Under the pieces are notes generated by a model. It did not search any database and was not told the origin of the DNA. It saw only the letters and a program-made list of their open reading frames with translations. A program made the position numbers and the translations under genes. From DATBJG01 sp963790545 (GTDB lineage: Bacteria > Acidobacteriota > Vicinamibacteria > Vicinamibacterales > JAMQPK01): a stretch of DNA of 64,000 bases. This document shows, one piece after another, positions 45,472 through 56,260 of the stretch. The DNA lies in assembly GCA_963790545.1 (NCBI GenBank), contig CAWBPA010000021.1, forward strand, positions 310,001 through 374,000, written 5' to 3'. Positions within the stretch are counted from its first letter, which is position 1. Each line of letters opens with the position of its first letter.

Positions 45472-46339
45472 ATGCACGTGAGGAAGCGTCTGCGAGATAC
45501 GTCCACGCTCGGCACGATACTGATGCTTTCGCTACTGGCAACACCTGCCCTCGCTCAGTGGATCAAAGTCCCCGAACTCGTCTGTACCGCGTACCGCCGA
45601 CGGAAAACCCAACCTGGCAGGACCTGCTCCGCGCCTGCCCGACGGCAGGCCCGATCTCACCGGGATCTGGCGCCCCAACGACAACACGTTCGTGCGCGAC
45701 ATTGCCGCACATTTGAAGCCCGAAGATGTCCCGTATCAACCCTGGGCCAAAGCATTGTTCGACGCACGTAAGGACGGCTCGTACTCGAATGAAGACCCGG
45801 ACGCCCATTGCCTTCCGCAAGGAGTGCCAAAGATCAATTCGGTGCAGTATCCGTGGAAGCTCATCCAGACGCCCAACTCGATCGTGATCATCTACGAGAC
45901 GTTCAACTACTGGAGACAGATCTTCACCGACGGGCGCGAGATGGATCCCGACGCAAACCCTACGTGGATGGGATACTCGACGGGCCTTTGGGAAGGTGAC
46001 ACCTTGGTGGTTCACACAAGGGGCTTCAACGGCGTGACATGGCTCGACCAACTCGGGCGACCGACCACCGACCGCCTTCATGTGATTGAACGCTTCCGCC
46101 GGCCTGATTTCGGTCGTCTGACGATGGATATCACGATCGATGATCCTGGCGCCTACACGAAACCGTGGACCGTGTCCCAGCAGGTCTATTTGCGGCCGGA
46201 CTGGGAACCGTTCGAGTTCATCTGCAACGAGAACAATCGAGACCTCCAGCGCATGCCTGGTACACATGTCGTCGTCCCCAACCTCGAGCGTGCTCGCGCG
46301 CTTTTTCCATCACAAACTCCGAGTCCTGGCAAGCGCTGA
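45472..46339 (+). CDS. Exported protein of unknown function with a W-E-G-D-T-L-V-V motif, frameshifted
   Basis: The joined protein is about 288 residues, with a signal peptide (about 10-31) ending P-A-L-A-Q. The C-terminal part carries G-L-W-E-G-D-T-L-V-V-H-T and R-L-H-V-I-E-R-F, shared with the protein at 47178-48351. This family is abundant in Acidobacteriota but has no known function. Two or more indels lie near 45590-45640, in the region after the signal peptide. It ends six bases before the FKBP gene and is in the same unit. Confidence 0.85.
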
Positions 46340-46344
46340 CCACC

Positions 46345-47166
46345 ATGCGACTGTGTAGCGGGATTCTCTTGTTGGGCTGTTTAGTCGCCGCGCCCGCGGC
46401 TGCTCAACCGGCACAACCCCCGCGACAGAGTGTCGCCGTCCCGCCGCCCGACGTCGCTCGGCCGCCGGCCGATGCCGAAACGACGGCGTCCGGCCTCAAA
46501 TCGAAGGTCATCACCGCAGGCACGGGCTCCACGAAACCAGGACCGCTCGACATCGTGACCGTGCACTTCACGGGCTGGACTGCGGAAGGCAAGCTGTTCG
46601 ACAGCTCCGTGTTGCGCGGTAGGCCCAGTGCCTTTGCTTTGGATCGGCTCATTCCCGGATGGAAGGAAGGGCTGCAGTTGATGGTCGAGGGCGAAAAACG
46701 GCGGCTCTGGATTCCGTCGACGCTTGCCTTCGAAGGGCTCCGCGATCGGCCGCAAGGCCCTATCGTTTTTGACGTCGAGCTGCTCGACATTCTGCCGGCG
46801 CCGACCGTTCCGCCGGACGTCCAGGCGCCACCGGCCGACGCGGAGCGGAGTAGTTCCGGTCTCGCATCGAGGCGCCTGGAACCTGGCTCAGGCAGTCGCC
46901 GACCAGGGCCGACCAGCACGGTGGTCGTGCACTACTCCGGATGGACCAGCGACGGCGCGATGTTCGACAGCTCAGTCGCGCGCCGGGAGACGAGCACGTT
47001 TCGGCTCGACGAGGTCGTCGCCGGCTGGACTGAAGGTCTGCAGCTGATGGTCGAAGGCGAGAAGCGGCGCTTCTGGATTCCTGAAGCGTTGGCGTACGCG
47101 GGGCGTGCCGGCGCGCCGCAGGGTGTGCTGGTCTTCGATGTCATGCTGATTGCGATTGACCCGTGA
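46345..47166 (+). CDS. Exported tandem FKBP-type peptidyl-prolyl isomerase
   Basis: A 273-residue protein with a signal peptide (1-21) and two FKBP domains in tandem (about 45-155 and 160-273), each with the pattern V-H-F-T-G-W / V-H-Y-S-G-W, F-D-S-S, G-W-x-E-G-L-Q-L-M-V-E-G-E-K-R-R and a P-Q-G-hydrophobic-V-F-D-V ending. The two halves are clearly duplicates. It probably folds exported proteins in the periplasm. The start at 46345 is chosen because the longer frame from 46165 runs inside the preceding gene. Confidence 0.93.
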   Translation: MRLCSGILLLGCLVAAPAAAQPAQPPRQSVAVPPPDVARPPADAETTASGLKSKVITAGTGSTKPGPLDIVTVHFTGWTAEGKLFDSSVLRGRPSAFALDRLIPGWKEGLQLMVEGEKRRLWIPSTLAFEGLRDRPQGPIVFDVELLDILPAPTVPPDVQAPPADAERSSSGLASRRLEPGSGSRRPGPTSTVVVHYSGWTSDGAMFDSSVARRETSTFRLDEVVAGWTEGLQLMVEGEKRRFWIPEALAYAGRAGAPQGVLVFDVMLIAIDP

Positions 47167-47177
47167 CCTTCCTCTTC

Positions 47178-48351
47178 CTAGCGGCCCGCCCGCTTCGAGT
47201 AGTCGATGAAGCCCTGCTCCTTGCAGTTGTCGGCGGTGTATGCCGCGTCAGCAATCTGGATCACGTCTGACCCTGTGTATTCCCCCTTCAGGTACACCGG
47301 ATCCTTCGCAACATAAGAACGTGTCAGCTTCATCGTGCTTCGGATCGACGGAGAAACGCTCGACAACGTGCAGCTTCTCACTGTGCCGCACCGGCGTCGC
47401 CAGATATCCGGGCAAGAATGCCACGGTATCCACGACCAGCACGTCGCCTTCCCAGCGCCCGATGGAGTGCCCCGCTCGGCTCGGCTTGATATTCGCCGGG
47501 TGGTCCTTCATCGTCATGTGAATCGTTCGCTTGAGGCCCATTTGCCCATACTGAATGACGATGGCGTCCTTGTTTTGGGTGATCCGGTTGACCGGCCCGT
47601 CGAACGTCCAGTCGAAGATGATGCTGGTCGTCTCGCAGCGGAACCGGGGATTATCCTCGCGCTTGAAGCTCGCGGCCGCTTGTGTCCCAAGCTCCGTCAG
47701 TTCGGTGCCACCGTAAAGCCGCGGCCCTGTTCCCGGTCCACGCCCTCGGGCTCCACCCCCGCCACCGGCCGGCCGTTCGCCTGGCTTGTACTGGCCGACG
47801 CTGCTGAGCGGGACCAGTCCGCCGCCCGTGCCGCGCGGATCGGCCATCACGAGTTGCTCCGGAGCCCAGTCGCCCGAGATGTTCGGCTCCCCGGTGGGAC
47901 GTCTCGGCTCCCGCTTCAGGTTCGCCGCCTGGATGGGCCCCCGGATCTCTTTGATCCCCCCTTCGGGCGCCTTCACATATTGGCCGTACCGATCCATCCG
48001 GCTGCCGTTGTCGAACAGGATGGTTTGCAGGTAGCAGGAGTTCGGATCGAGCCGGTCGGGTGATGCCGTGATGTCGATACGCCGGCCTATTGGAAACAGC
48101 TCTTTGGTCCATCCCGACCGGCGAAGGACGTGAGCCGAGCGCATTTCGCATCGATGCTTCGAGACGCGCCCGCTCGCGTCAGTAATTTCGAAGTAGAGCC
48201 AGGAGTGTGGATTGATGAATTCCACGCGCGTGAGCTTGGCGCCCGTGAAGCTGACGGTCTTGCCCAGGTCGAACGTGCCTGAGCCATGATGCCCAAACGC
48301 GGGCAGCGCTGTGACCACAAACAGCACAAGAAATACGGCCGATCGAGTCAT
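47178..48351 (-). CDS. Exported DUF6152-type protein with a C-terminal W-E-G-D domain, one frameshift
   Basis: The joined protein is about 390 residues: signal peptide (1-21) followed by the DUF6152 start H-H-G-S-G-T-F-D, a beta-rich N-terminal domain, a glycine/arginine-rich linker (G-G-G-G-A-R-G-R-G), and a C-terminal domain with R-W-E-G-D-V-L-V-V-D-T and K-L-H-V-V-E-R-F. A frameshift near 47330 displaces the last 60 residues, which end Y-S-K-R-A-G-R. The C-terminal domain matches the protein at 45472-46339. Function unknown. Confidence 0.88.
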
Positions 48352-48424
48352 GCTGGTTTCCCTCAAAAGGAGTGGAGTCCTTCTTGATTCTAAATTGAAC
48401 AGCCTGATGACCGGAACGCTCTCG

Positions 48425-49184
48425 TCACCGCCACCGCCCGTGAGGCTCCCAGTGATGCGACGCGTGCGCCAACACGCGGTCCCGGCGTTCAAAGATCTTG
48501 ACCAGCACGACGCCTGCGACAAAGCCGCCGACGTGCGCCCAGAATGCCACACCCCCGCCTCGTTCGGAGAAGACGCTGCCGATGCCGCCGAGTACCTGGA
48601 GGACCATCCAGTAGATCAGCATCGCCCATGCCGGCAGCGCCATCGAGTGCATGAAGAAGCCGAGCGGGATCAGCGTGAATACACGGACTCGTGGAAACAG
48701 CACGAGATAGGCGCCCATGACGCCGCTGATGGCTCCCGAGGCGCCGACCATGGGGACCTCCGACATCGGATTGGCCACAACCTGCGCGATGGCTGCGGCA
48801 AGGCCGGACAGCAGGTAGAACGCCAGGTAGCGTCGGCCGAGTCATCGAGTCTTCGATGTTGTTGCCGAACAGCCAGAGGAACCACATGTTCCCAAGCAGA
48901 TGCATCCAAGACCCATGCAGGAACATCGAGGTGAGCAGGTGCTCGGGCGCACGACCCGGATCCACGAGGCAGGCAAGCCCTTCCCCCATGGGGAATCCCG
49001 AGCCGGGCGGCAGACTCAGCGTCAATTCCCCCGGTATGAGCCCGTAGTTGCACACGGAGGTGGCGAGCGCCAGCTCCGCACCACCGCGCTGCACCAGCAG
49101 CCATACCAGCACGCTCGCCGCGATCAGGACGATCGTGACGATCGGCGTACGCTGCGTCTCGTTGTCGTCGTGATATGGAAACAC
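48425..49184 (-). CDS. Rhomboid-family intramembrane serine protease, one frameshift
   Basis: The joined protein is about 252 residues with six or seven membrane helices. The catalytic serine lies in G-A-S-G-A-I-S-G and the paired histidine in F-W-A-H-V-G-G-F. The second-helix motif H-L-L-G-N-M-W-F-L-W-L-F-G-N-N is also typical. Rhomboids cleave membrane-spanning segments. The frame breaks near 48840, between N-I-E-D-S and the next membrane helix (Y-L-A-F-Y-L-L-S-G). It stands alone between the DUF6152 gene and the symporter. Confidence 0.92.
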
Positions 49185-49235
49185 CGGTCCACCCGAAACT
49201 GCCCCCTCAGCATACTCCGGAGGCCCGAAGGGGCA

Positions 49236-50937
49236 TCACCCACGGCCCGTCTGGCCGATCGACGGCGACAGGCTCACGATCAGCCCCACCACGAACACGA
49301 CGCCGGCACCAATGACGTTGTGCCAGAGAAAGGAGATTTCGGGTCGTCCGAACGCCACACCCGCAACCACAGCCATACCCGCCACCAGTCCCACGAACGC
49401 GCCGGTGCCGGTCGCGCGTTCGGTCAGAATAGCCAGGGCAAAGACCCCGAGAATCGAACCGTAAAAGAACGACCCGAATCGATTGACGACTTCGATGAGC
49501 GAGCCCAGGCTGGTTGCGTAGACGGCAACCCCGCACGCGAACAACCCCCAGAAGCCGGTCGCCAGCTTGGACACGAGCAAATAATGACGGTCGCTCTCCT
49601 GTTTCCTGAAGTAGCGCCGGTAGAAATCGATGACCGAGGCCGTTGCAAGGGAATTCAACTCTGCCGCAATGCTCGACATCGCGGCCGCGAAAATCGCGGC
49701 AATCATGAGGCCGACCAGGCCCACTGGCATCTTCGTCGTGATGAACGTCGGAAACACGTAGTTCACGTCGTTGTACTGCATATCACCGGTCGTTTCGCGC
49801 ACAAGCCTCACCGCGCGGTTCCTCACGCTGCTGACGCTGGTATCCTCTTCACGAAACGACCTCATGGCGGTGGCACTCGCGTCAGGATCCCCACTGCGCC
49901 GCGCAGCGGCTGCGGCATGCGCGGACTGTCGTCTGGCTTCGTACGCAGGCGCGGAACTCGTTCTCGAGGGCCTCGAATTCAGCCCCTCGCTCGGTGCGCA
50001 CCTGCTCATGGTGAATAGGGTTGAACAGCATCGGAGGCTCGTTGAACAGGTAGAAAACGAAGACGAGCACGCCGGTGAGCAAAATGAGCGCTTGAAGCGG
50101 GATCTTCGCAAATGCGCTCATCATGAGCGAGTCACGGCCCTCGTTGATGGATCTCGCCGTGAGATACCGCTGCACCTGACTTTGATCGCAGCCAAAGTAC
50201 GACAGCATCAGAAAAAGACCCCCGAGCATCCCCGACCAAAACGTATACGTTTCATCGAGTCGGAAGGAAAAGTCGATTGACTCGAGCCGACCGGTCGCCC
50301 CGGCCAGATGGAGCGCCTGTCCGACGCCGACATCTCCCGGGAGCGACATGACGAGGATGACGACGGCGGCAAGGACTCCGCCGACGATCACTGCCATCTG
50401 TTTCACGTCGGTCCACGTCACGGCCTGCACGCCACCAACCATCGTGTAAAGCGCGGTTGGGACACCGATCGCGAGTACCGTGAGCGTCAGGTTCCACCCC
50501 AGCACGATTGAGAGAATCACCGCAGGGGCCGCGACGATGACACCACAGGACATGCCGCGGGAAACGAGGAACAGCAGGCTCGTAAGCGTTCGCGTCTTCG
50601 CGTCGAACCGCCGTTCCAGATATTCGTACGCCGTGTACACCTGCGCCCTGTAGAAAAACGGCACAACCGTCAACGACAGCAGAATCATCGCGAGCGGCAG
50701 ACCGAAATAGAACTGCACGAAGCGCATGCCATTGGCATAGGCCTGTCCGGTCGTGCCCACGAGCGTGATGGCGCTCAGCTGCGTGGCCATGACGGACAAT
50801 CCAACGGCCCACCAGGGCAGACTGCGATCCGCGAGAAAGTACCCTTCGACGCGATCGCTCCCTTTCGTCCGCTTCAGGCCGTCCTGAACGATCCAGACCA
50901 GGTACGCGGCCACGACGAGCCAGTCGATAACGTGCAT
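49236..50937 (-). CDS. Sodium:solute symporter (SSS family), one frameshift
   Basis: The joined protein is about 566 residues with 13-14 membrane helices. Conserved SSS segments include G-Y-F-L-A-D-R-S-L-P-W-W-A-V-G near the N-terminus, Y-E-Y-L-E-R-R-F-D, and G-L-M-I-A-A-I-F-A-A-A-M-S-S-I-A-A-E-L-N-S in the C-terminal half. It takes up an unidentified solute with sodium. A frameshift near 49945 lies in a hydrophilic loop and splits the protein in two readable halves. A 41-residue membrane protein gene lies six bases upstream. Confidence 0.9.
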
Positions 50938-50943
50938 GAGCCG

Positions 50944-51069
50944 TCAGAACGAACCAAAATGGCGCTGTGCGACCCAGAGCGCCAGCAGCACCAGCATCTC
51001 GATGACGATAACCGCCATATAGGTTCCCGTCATCGGGCGATCGGAGGCATCACTTTTCACATTGGTCAT
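50944..51069 (-). CDS. Single-span membrane miniprotein (41 aa) preceding the symporter
   Basis: A 41-residue protein that opens M-T-N-V-K-S-D-A-S-D and carries one strongly hydrophobic helix (about 16-34: V-I-V-I-E-M-L-V-L-L-A-L-W-V-A), ending Q-R-H-F-G-S-F. The stop is six bases before the symporter start. GGTGAAG precedes the ATG. The hydrophobic pattern and spacing argue that it is translated, perhaps as a small symporter subunit. No known family is recognised. Confidence 0.7.
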   Translation of the reverse strand: MTNVKSDASDRPMTGTYMAVIVIEMLVLLALWVAQRHFGSF

Positions 51070-51093
51070 GTCTTCACCGAGTCTCCTCACCCT

Positions 51094-51130
51094 TCTTTTC
51101 TCAAAGCTCGCGGGGCCCCACCCCCGCTCG
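51094..51130 (-). promoter_or_regulatory. GC-rich leader element, copy C
   Basis: The 18-base core GGGGGTGGGGCCCCGCGA (minus strand, 51108-51125) is identical to copy A, about 40 bases upstream of the 41-residue gene. The flanking GAGGTACAGGTC part of copies A and B is not conserved here. The rest of the 157-base gap to argH is C-rich on the plus strand (CTCCTAACCC repeats at 51176-51214). Confidence 0.6.
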
Positions 51131-51226
51131 CCGGTTGCTCCTCGGCTTCGCTCGTCGCAACGGCCGCAGGCGCTCCCCCTCCTAACCCTTGCTAACGTCT
51201 CCTAACCCCCCTGCGCCACCTGCGCG

Positions 51227-52681
51227 TCACAGTCCAGCTGCCCGCTCGGCCAACCGCTGCTCGGCGCCCTTCAACGCTTCCATCGCATCGGCCCACCAGC
51301 GTTGATCGGTCTGAAGCCGTTCGCGCGACTGATCGAGCGCTCGATTGACCTCGACGGGCGACGGGCCGCCGTGGGTTCGGCGCACATCAACGAAGTGGCG
51401 CGGGCTCAGGATGTCGGCAAGTTCATGCTCTGTGTATCGCACGGTCTTGCCGGCAATCTCACCTGACGCAGCCGCCAGCAGCTCTGATAGCGGCGTGGCC
51501 GGATCGTTCGCCCGCCGGGAGATGAGCGCCGACGCGACGGCATGAGCACTTCGAAACGGGAGGTCATGGTCCCTGACGAGCGTGTCGGCCAGCTCGGTCA
51601 ACGTCGTCCATCCTTCTGCCGCGCGCGCCTCGAGGCGCTCGGTTTCGAACTCGGCACTTGCCATCGCTGCCGCGACCAGTTTGATGACCCGGGTTGCATC
51701 ACGAAACGTGGCAAAGACCAGCGGTTGGAGATCGTCCTCCGTGTCCACCACATCGCCAAATGGTGTGTTGTGCACAGCCAGCACGATTGCCGACGCCTGG
51801 CCGAGCGCCTTACTTGCGATGGCACGCGCGTGCTCGAAGGCGACAGGATTCCGCTTCTGCGGCATGATGCTGCTCGTTTGGACGAAGCCGTCGGCCAGCC
51901 GCACGTAACCGAATTCAGCCGTGCACCAGAGGAGGAGATCCTGCACGAATCTGCCAAGGCCGGTCAGCATGACCGCCGCGGCCGCTGTACTTTCCAGCAG
52001 ATAGTCGACTGTGGCCACGCTGCCGTATGTGTTGCCTGTCGGACCAGAGAAACCCAGCAAATCACTCGTCAGGTCGCGATCGATAGGAAACCCCGTTCCG
52101 GTAATGGCGCACGCTCCAAGCGGACTTCGATTTGTCGTCTGATACGCCGCTTTGAGTCTCACGCCGTCACGCTCCAGCTGCTCGACAACGGCGAGCAGGT
52201 AGTGCGCCACTGTCGTGGGCTGTGCCGGTTGGGTATGTGTATAGGCCATGAAGATCGTTTCGTGATGCTGACGTGCCAACTCGAGCAGCGTCTGACGCAG
52301 CTCCCCCGTTGCTCCAATCAATCCCAGCACGAACTCTCGCTGACGCATCCGATACATCGTCATGTCAATGTCGTTACGACTGCGCGCCGTGTGAAGACGA
52401 CCGGCAACGTCCTCGCCGCAACGGAGGACGATCAGCCGCTCCACGTAGAAAAAGAGGTCCTCGCATGTGCCGTCGAAAGTGACCTCGCGTACCTCGCGCT
52501 CTGAAATCGAGTCCAGGGCTGCTCGCAGCGTGCGGGCGTCCTCGCGGGAGATGATGCCGCAGCGCGCGAGCATCACCAGGTGTGCGTAGTGGATCGCCAT
52601 CAAAGGCGAGAGAAACAGGGCTTTGGCGTCCTCGAAATTCTCGTTGAGCACATATCGGACGTACTCGGGTGCGAAGGGCAT
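51227..52681 (-). CDS. argH: Argininosuccinate lyase family protein
   Basis: An intact 484-residue protein of the fumarase/aspartase superfamily. It has the specific T-A-R-S-R-N-D-I segment and the signature S-S-I-M-P-Q-K-R-N-P. ArgH splits argininosuccinate into arginine and fumarate in the last step of arginine synthesis. The first 50 residues (Y-V-L-N-E-N-F-E-D-A-K) lack the usual W-G-G-R-F opening, so it may be a divergent paralogue with another substrate. No arginine gene is nearby. Confidence 0.8.
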   Translation of the reverse strand: MPFAPEYVRYVLNENFEDAKALFLSPLMAIHYAHLVMLARCGIISREDARTLRAALDSISEREVREVTFDGTCEDLFFYVERLIVLRCGEDVAGRLHTARSRNDIDMTMYRMRQREFVLGLIGATGELRQTLLELARQHHETIFMAYTHTQPAQPTTVAHYLLAVVEQLERDGVRLKAAYQTTNRSPLGACAITGTGFPIDRDLTSDLLGFSGPTGNTYGSVATVDYLLESTAAAAVMLTGLGRFVQDLLLWCTAEFGYVRLADGFVQTSSIMPQKRNPVAFEHARAIASKALGQASAIVLAVHNTPFGDVVDTEDDLQPLVFATFRDATRVIKLVAAAMASAEFETERLEARAAEGWTTLTELADTLVRDHDLPFRSAHAVASALISRRANDPATPLSELLAAASGEIAGKTVRYTEHELADILSPRHFVDVRRTHGGPSPVEVNRALDQSRERLQTDQRWWADAMEALKGAEQRLAERAAGL

Positions 52682-52706
52682 TGAAAGAGTTGGCCATCAG
52701 TATACT

Positions 52707-52735
52707 GACGACTGATAACTGATAACTGATAACTG
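52707..52735. repeat. GATAACT tandem heptamers
   Basis: Three exact GATAACT copies (52714-52734) preceded by a variant, 26 bases upstream of the argH start and 57 bases upstream of the divergent oxidase. No promoter elements could be assigned. Confidence 0.85.
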
Positions 52736-52791
52736 CCAGATGACCCATCGCGTCAAATCCAGGCCCGCTCAGGGAACTGACGAAGGCACCA

Positions 52792-54347
52792 GTGATCGAG
52801 ACCAGCCCCGACGAAGTCTCACGCTTCCTCGAGGACGCGGCGCATTTTCCTGGTGGTCATGCCACAGGCGTCGTGTCTCCCAGATCTGAGGCCGAGATCG
52901 CATCGATACTGCGACGACATTCGAGCGTGCTGCCGATTGGGGCCCAGTCGTCGTTGACTGGCGGGGGCCACGCCGGCCGGTGAGCTCGTCGTCTCGTTCG
53001 GACACATGAACCGGGTTCTTGATATTGGCAGCGATCGAGTCCATACGGAACCAGGCGTCACGCTGGCGGCGCTGCAGGACACGCTGGATCCGTACAAGCT
53101 TTTTTACCCTCCGGCTCCAACGTTTGCGGGGGCGACCGTCGGCGGGACGATTGCGACGAATGCGGCGGGGGCGGCGACATTCAAGTACGGGTCCACGCGG
53201 GCCTGGGTGGAAGGCCTGACCGTCGTGCTGAGCTGTGGAGAGGTGCTGGATCTGACCCGCGGTCAGGTTGTCGCACATCCGGATGGCTATTTCGAAATCG
53301 AGACGTCCCATCGGCACGTACGCGTTCCCGTCCCCGAGTACCGCATGCCGGACGTTGCCAAGTGTTCTGCCGGCTACCATGCCGTACCCGGGATGGACCT
53401 GGTGGACCTTTTTGTCGGCTCGGAAGGGACCTTGGGAATTGTGACGCGCGCCACGTTGAAGGTTGCGCGTCGCGCTTCGGCCACGTCAGTCGCGTTCGTT
53501 CCGCTGTCATCGGAGAGCGACGCATTCGCACTGGCCGCAGATCTTCGTCTCCGTGCCCAGCAGGCCTGGTCGAGTCACGACCCTGACGGGTTGGATCTTC
53601 CCGCGATCGAATACATTGACGGTCGCTCGTTGTCGCTCGTGCCGGCCCGCGCTGCTCCGAGCGGCGGGCCTGCGTCCTCGGGACACCGATCGGGCCGCGT
53701 TGTTCGTTCAGATTGAATTGCCGTCGACGATCACCGCTGAGCAGGCCTTCTCACAGATCGCCTCTTTCGAACAAAATCCGATCCCGCCTCTGGCGCAGTT
53801 CTGTCAGCTGGTCGCGCGCTTTGGCGCGCTCGATCGAACGGACATCGCGCTGCCGGGCGACCGCAGGCGTGCTGCGCAGCTGGTCGACATTCGCGAGGCA
53901 GTGCCGGCGGCGGTGAACGAACTGGTCGGCGCGGCGAAACGGATGATGGGCCCGACAATCGAGAAGGTCGCGGGCGACATGATTGTTCCCTTCGACCGGC
54001 TTGGGGCCATGGTGCGTGCCGCTCGAGCAAGCTTCGAGCGCCGGAATCTCGACCACGCAATCTGGGGGCACGTCTCGGACGGCAACCTGCACCCCAACGT
54101 CATTCCGCGATCGGCGGACGATGTCCGCGCCGGCAAGGACGCAATTCTGGAGCTTGGACGCGAGGTTGCGCTGTTGGGGGGCTGTCCCCTGGCCGAGCAC
54201 GGCGTGGGACGGAGCAAGGTGAAGCAGGCGCTCCTGCACCAGCTCTACGGTCGCGCGGGCATCGCGGCGATGCGTACCGTCAAACGCGCGCTCGATCCCG
54301 AATGGAAGCTGTCGCCGGGCGTGCTGTTTGCAAAAGAAGCTGACTAA
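52792..54347 (+). CDS. FAD-binding oxidase, GlcD/lactate dehydrogenase type, frameshifted
   Basis: The joined protein is about 517 residues. The FAD-binding domain (first half) has G-G-x-A-T-P-A-G-E-L, P-A-P-T-F-A-G-A-T-V-G-G-T-I-A-T-N-A-A-G-A and V-G-S-E-G-T-L-G-I-V-T; the C-terminal half has H-V-S-D-G-N-L-H-P and L-A-E-H-G-V-G-R-S-K, as in glycolate oxidase subunit GlcD and D-lactate dehydrogenases. It probably oxidises a 2-hydroxyacid. Frameshifts lie near 52970 and 53645. The GTG at 52792 is used as start; an ATG at 52740 would fit if another base were missing. Confidence 0.88.
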
Positions 54348-54398
54348 TCAGAATTCTTTCATTGTCGGCTTTTCAGCCACGCGTCGCGGAAGGCCCGT

Positions 54399-56260
54399 TC
54401 AGCTGGCTGACAGAGCTCTCCCGGTGCGCTCGACCGGTACGATCTCGATCCGTGGATCTTCCTCCAAAGTGACAGACCCGCTCACACGGCCGTCGCGGCG
54501 GGCAAAGACAATCGCAACGGTGTCTCCTGGACGATGGCGCTGCAGCACGATGTCGAGCTGGCTCAACGAGCTGATGGCTTCACCATCGATGGTGAGAATT
54601 TCGTCATCGCGATCAAGCCCGGCACGATAGAGCGGCGAACCGACCGGCGCCGGCTCGGCGAGCCGCGCCGATGAGCCAGCCAGACTGAGCCGCACATCAC
54701 CCAGCCAGGCTCGACCTCGGTTTCGTTTGCGAAGCACCAACCCGGCCCGCTGAAGCAGCGGGGCATAGTCGACGACTTCCCGTCCCTCGATGAACCGATC
54801 GAAGAACTGATCGGCAAATGTCTCGGTCACCGGAAATCTCTCCAAGCAGGACGTCGGGCGTCGCGCAGTGTGTAGGGCGCCGCCACGAAACCCTCCGCGC
54901 GTCCGGGTGGCCGTCCATGGACCTGCCACAACACACGCATGTAGTCATCGAGGGTCACTCGACCGTTCGTGCGCTCCCGGAGTGAAAGATCGAGCGCGAG
55001 CCCGAGCGCTGACCCCCATGTGTAATAGGAGATGTACAGGTTGTCCCAGTTGGTGCGATCGGCCCAGCGTGCCGAGTCCACGAACGGGGCCATGCGACTC
55101 ATATCCACGGCGCTGCGGATCGAGCGGCCCGGACTGCGTGTCACGACATCGATCGTGTGGGCGAATTCCTCGAGAGTGTCCTCGAAGGACCTCAGCTCCG
55201 TCCGTCGCATCAACAGACTCTGGTAGTAGCTGGTGACCCCCTCTGCCAGCCAGAGTTCACCGGAAACGTTGGCCTGGTCGAAATTGAACGGTTCGAGCGA
55301 GCGGGGCCGAATCCGTTCGACGTTCCACGCATGAAAAAACTCGTGAGCGACGGTCCCGACGATGTCTTCCCGCTGGTCGGCGTTACTCAAGGCACCAGGT
55401 GAGGACACGACCGTGCTGTTGCGATGTTCCATGCCGTCACCGGCCGCGTACGGAAGATAATCGGCAAGAAACGTGTAGTAGCCGACGTCGAAGGCCGGAT
55501 ACTCGCCAAATATCGCACCCGTTTCGCGCACGAGTTTGGCAATGTCGGCCGCAAGATCGTCGGCTTCGCGATCGGTTCCGGTATGGTGCAACGCCAGTCG
55601 GATTCTGGCTTCGTTGCCTTCCCGTGAAGCCGGCGTCCGAGCAGCGCCAGGCATCCTCACCGTGAACGTCTTGAGCGTGAGGTTGCTGAACTCAACCGGA
55701 CTATCCATCAAGTACTGCAGGTTCGCAGCGGTGAAGGTGAGTGAGTCGTCTGTCGGGTGAAGCTGCGTTGCGACAATCCAGTTCTTGCCCGGTGGACGTT
55801 CGAAGGTAATCCGCACCGGCCGTTCCTCGAAGCCCCGCGCCCACATCAACGTTGCGGGCATGTTGAGATGCGCGTGGGTCGCATCCACCGCCAGGAACGT
55901 GCCATCAACCTGGTCGCCATGAACGCGATACTGCATTCGAACGGTTCCGTTGTGCCGCAGAACCGTCCATTGGTGGGCATCAGGTCGATCGAACGTCAGC
56001 GGCTGCCCGTTGCCATCGAATGCCCGCACGTCGAACACATTTCTCGCAAATTCATGCAAAGCGTAGCGACCCGGTGACGATCGACTCATTCGCACCTCGA
56101 GCGGAGCCGAGCCGGCTTCCGGGAACGTCACCTCGACTTGTGCGAAACGGTGCTCGGGCTGTGGGAATGAAACGCGATAGGTGACGGGCGCCTGCGCCCC
56201 TGCGGAAACCGTCAGGGACAGGCTGAGGACGACAGTCAGAAGGAGCGCTTTACGCGGCAC
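54399..56260 (-). CDS. Exported M61 glycyl aminopeptidase with PDZ domain, one frameshift
   Basis: The joined protein is about 620 residues: signal peptide (4-24), an N-terminal beta domain, the M61 catalytic domain with zinc motif H-E-F-F-H-A-W-N-V and downstream glutamate (E-L-W-L-A-E-G-V-T), and a C-terminal PDZ domain. The family removes N-terminal glycine. A frameshift near 54840 separates the peptidase from its PDZ tail (S-P-L-Y-R-A-G-L-D-R-D-D-E-I-L). The GTG start at 56260 overlaps the thioredoxin-fold gene by 11 bases. Confidence 0.9.
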
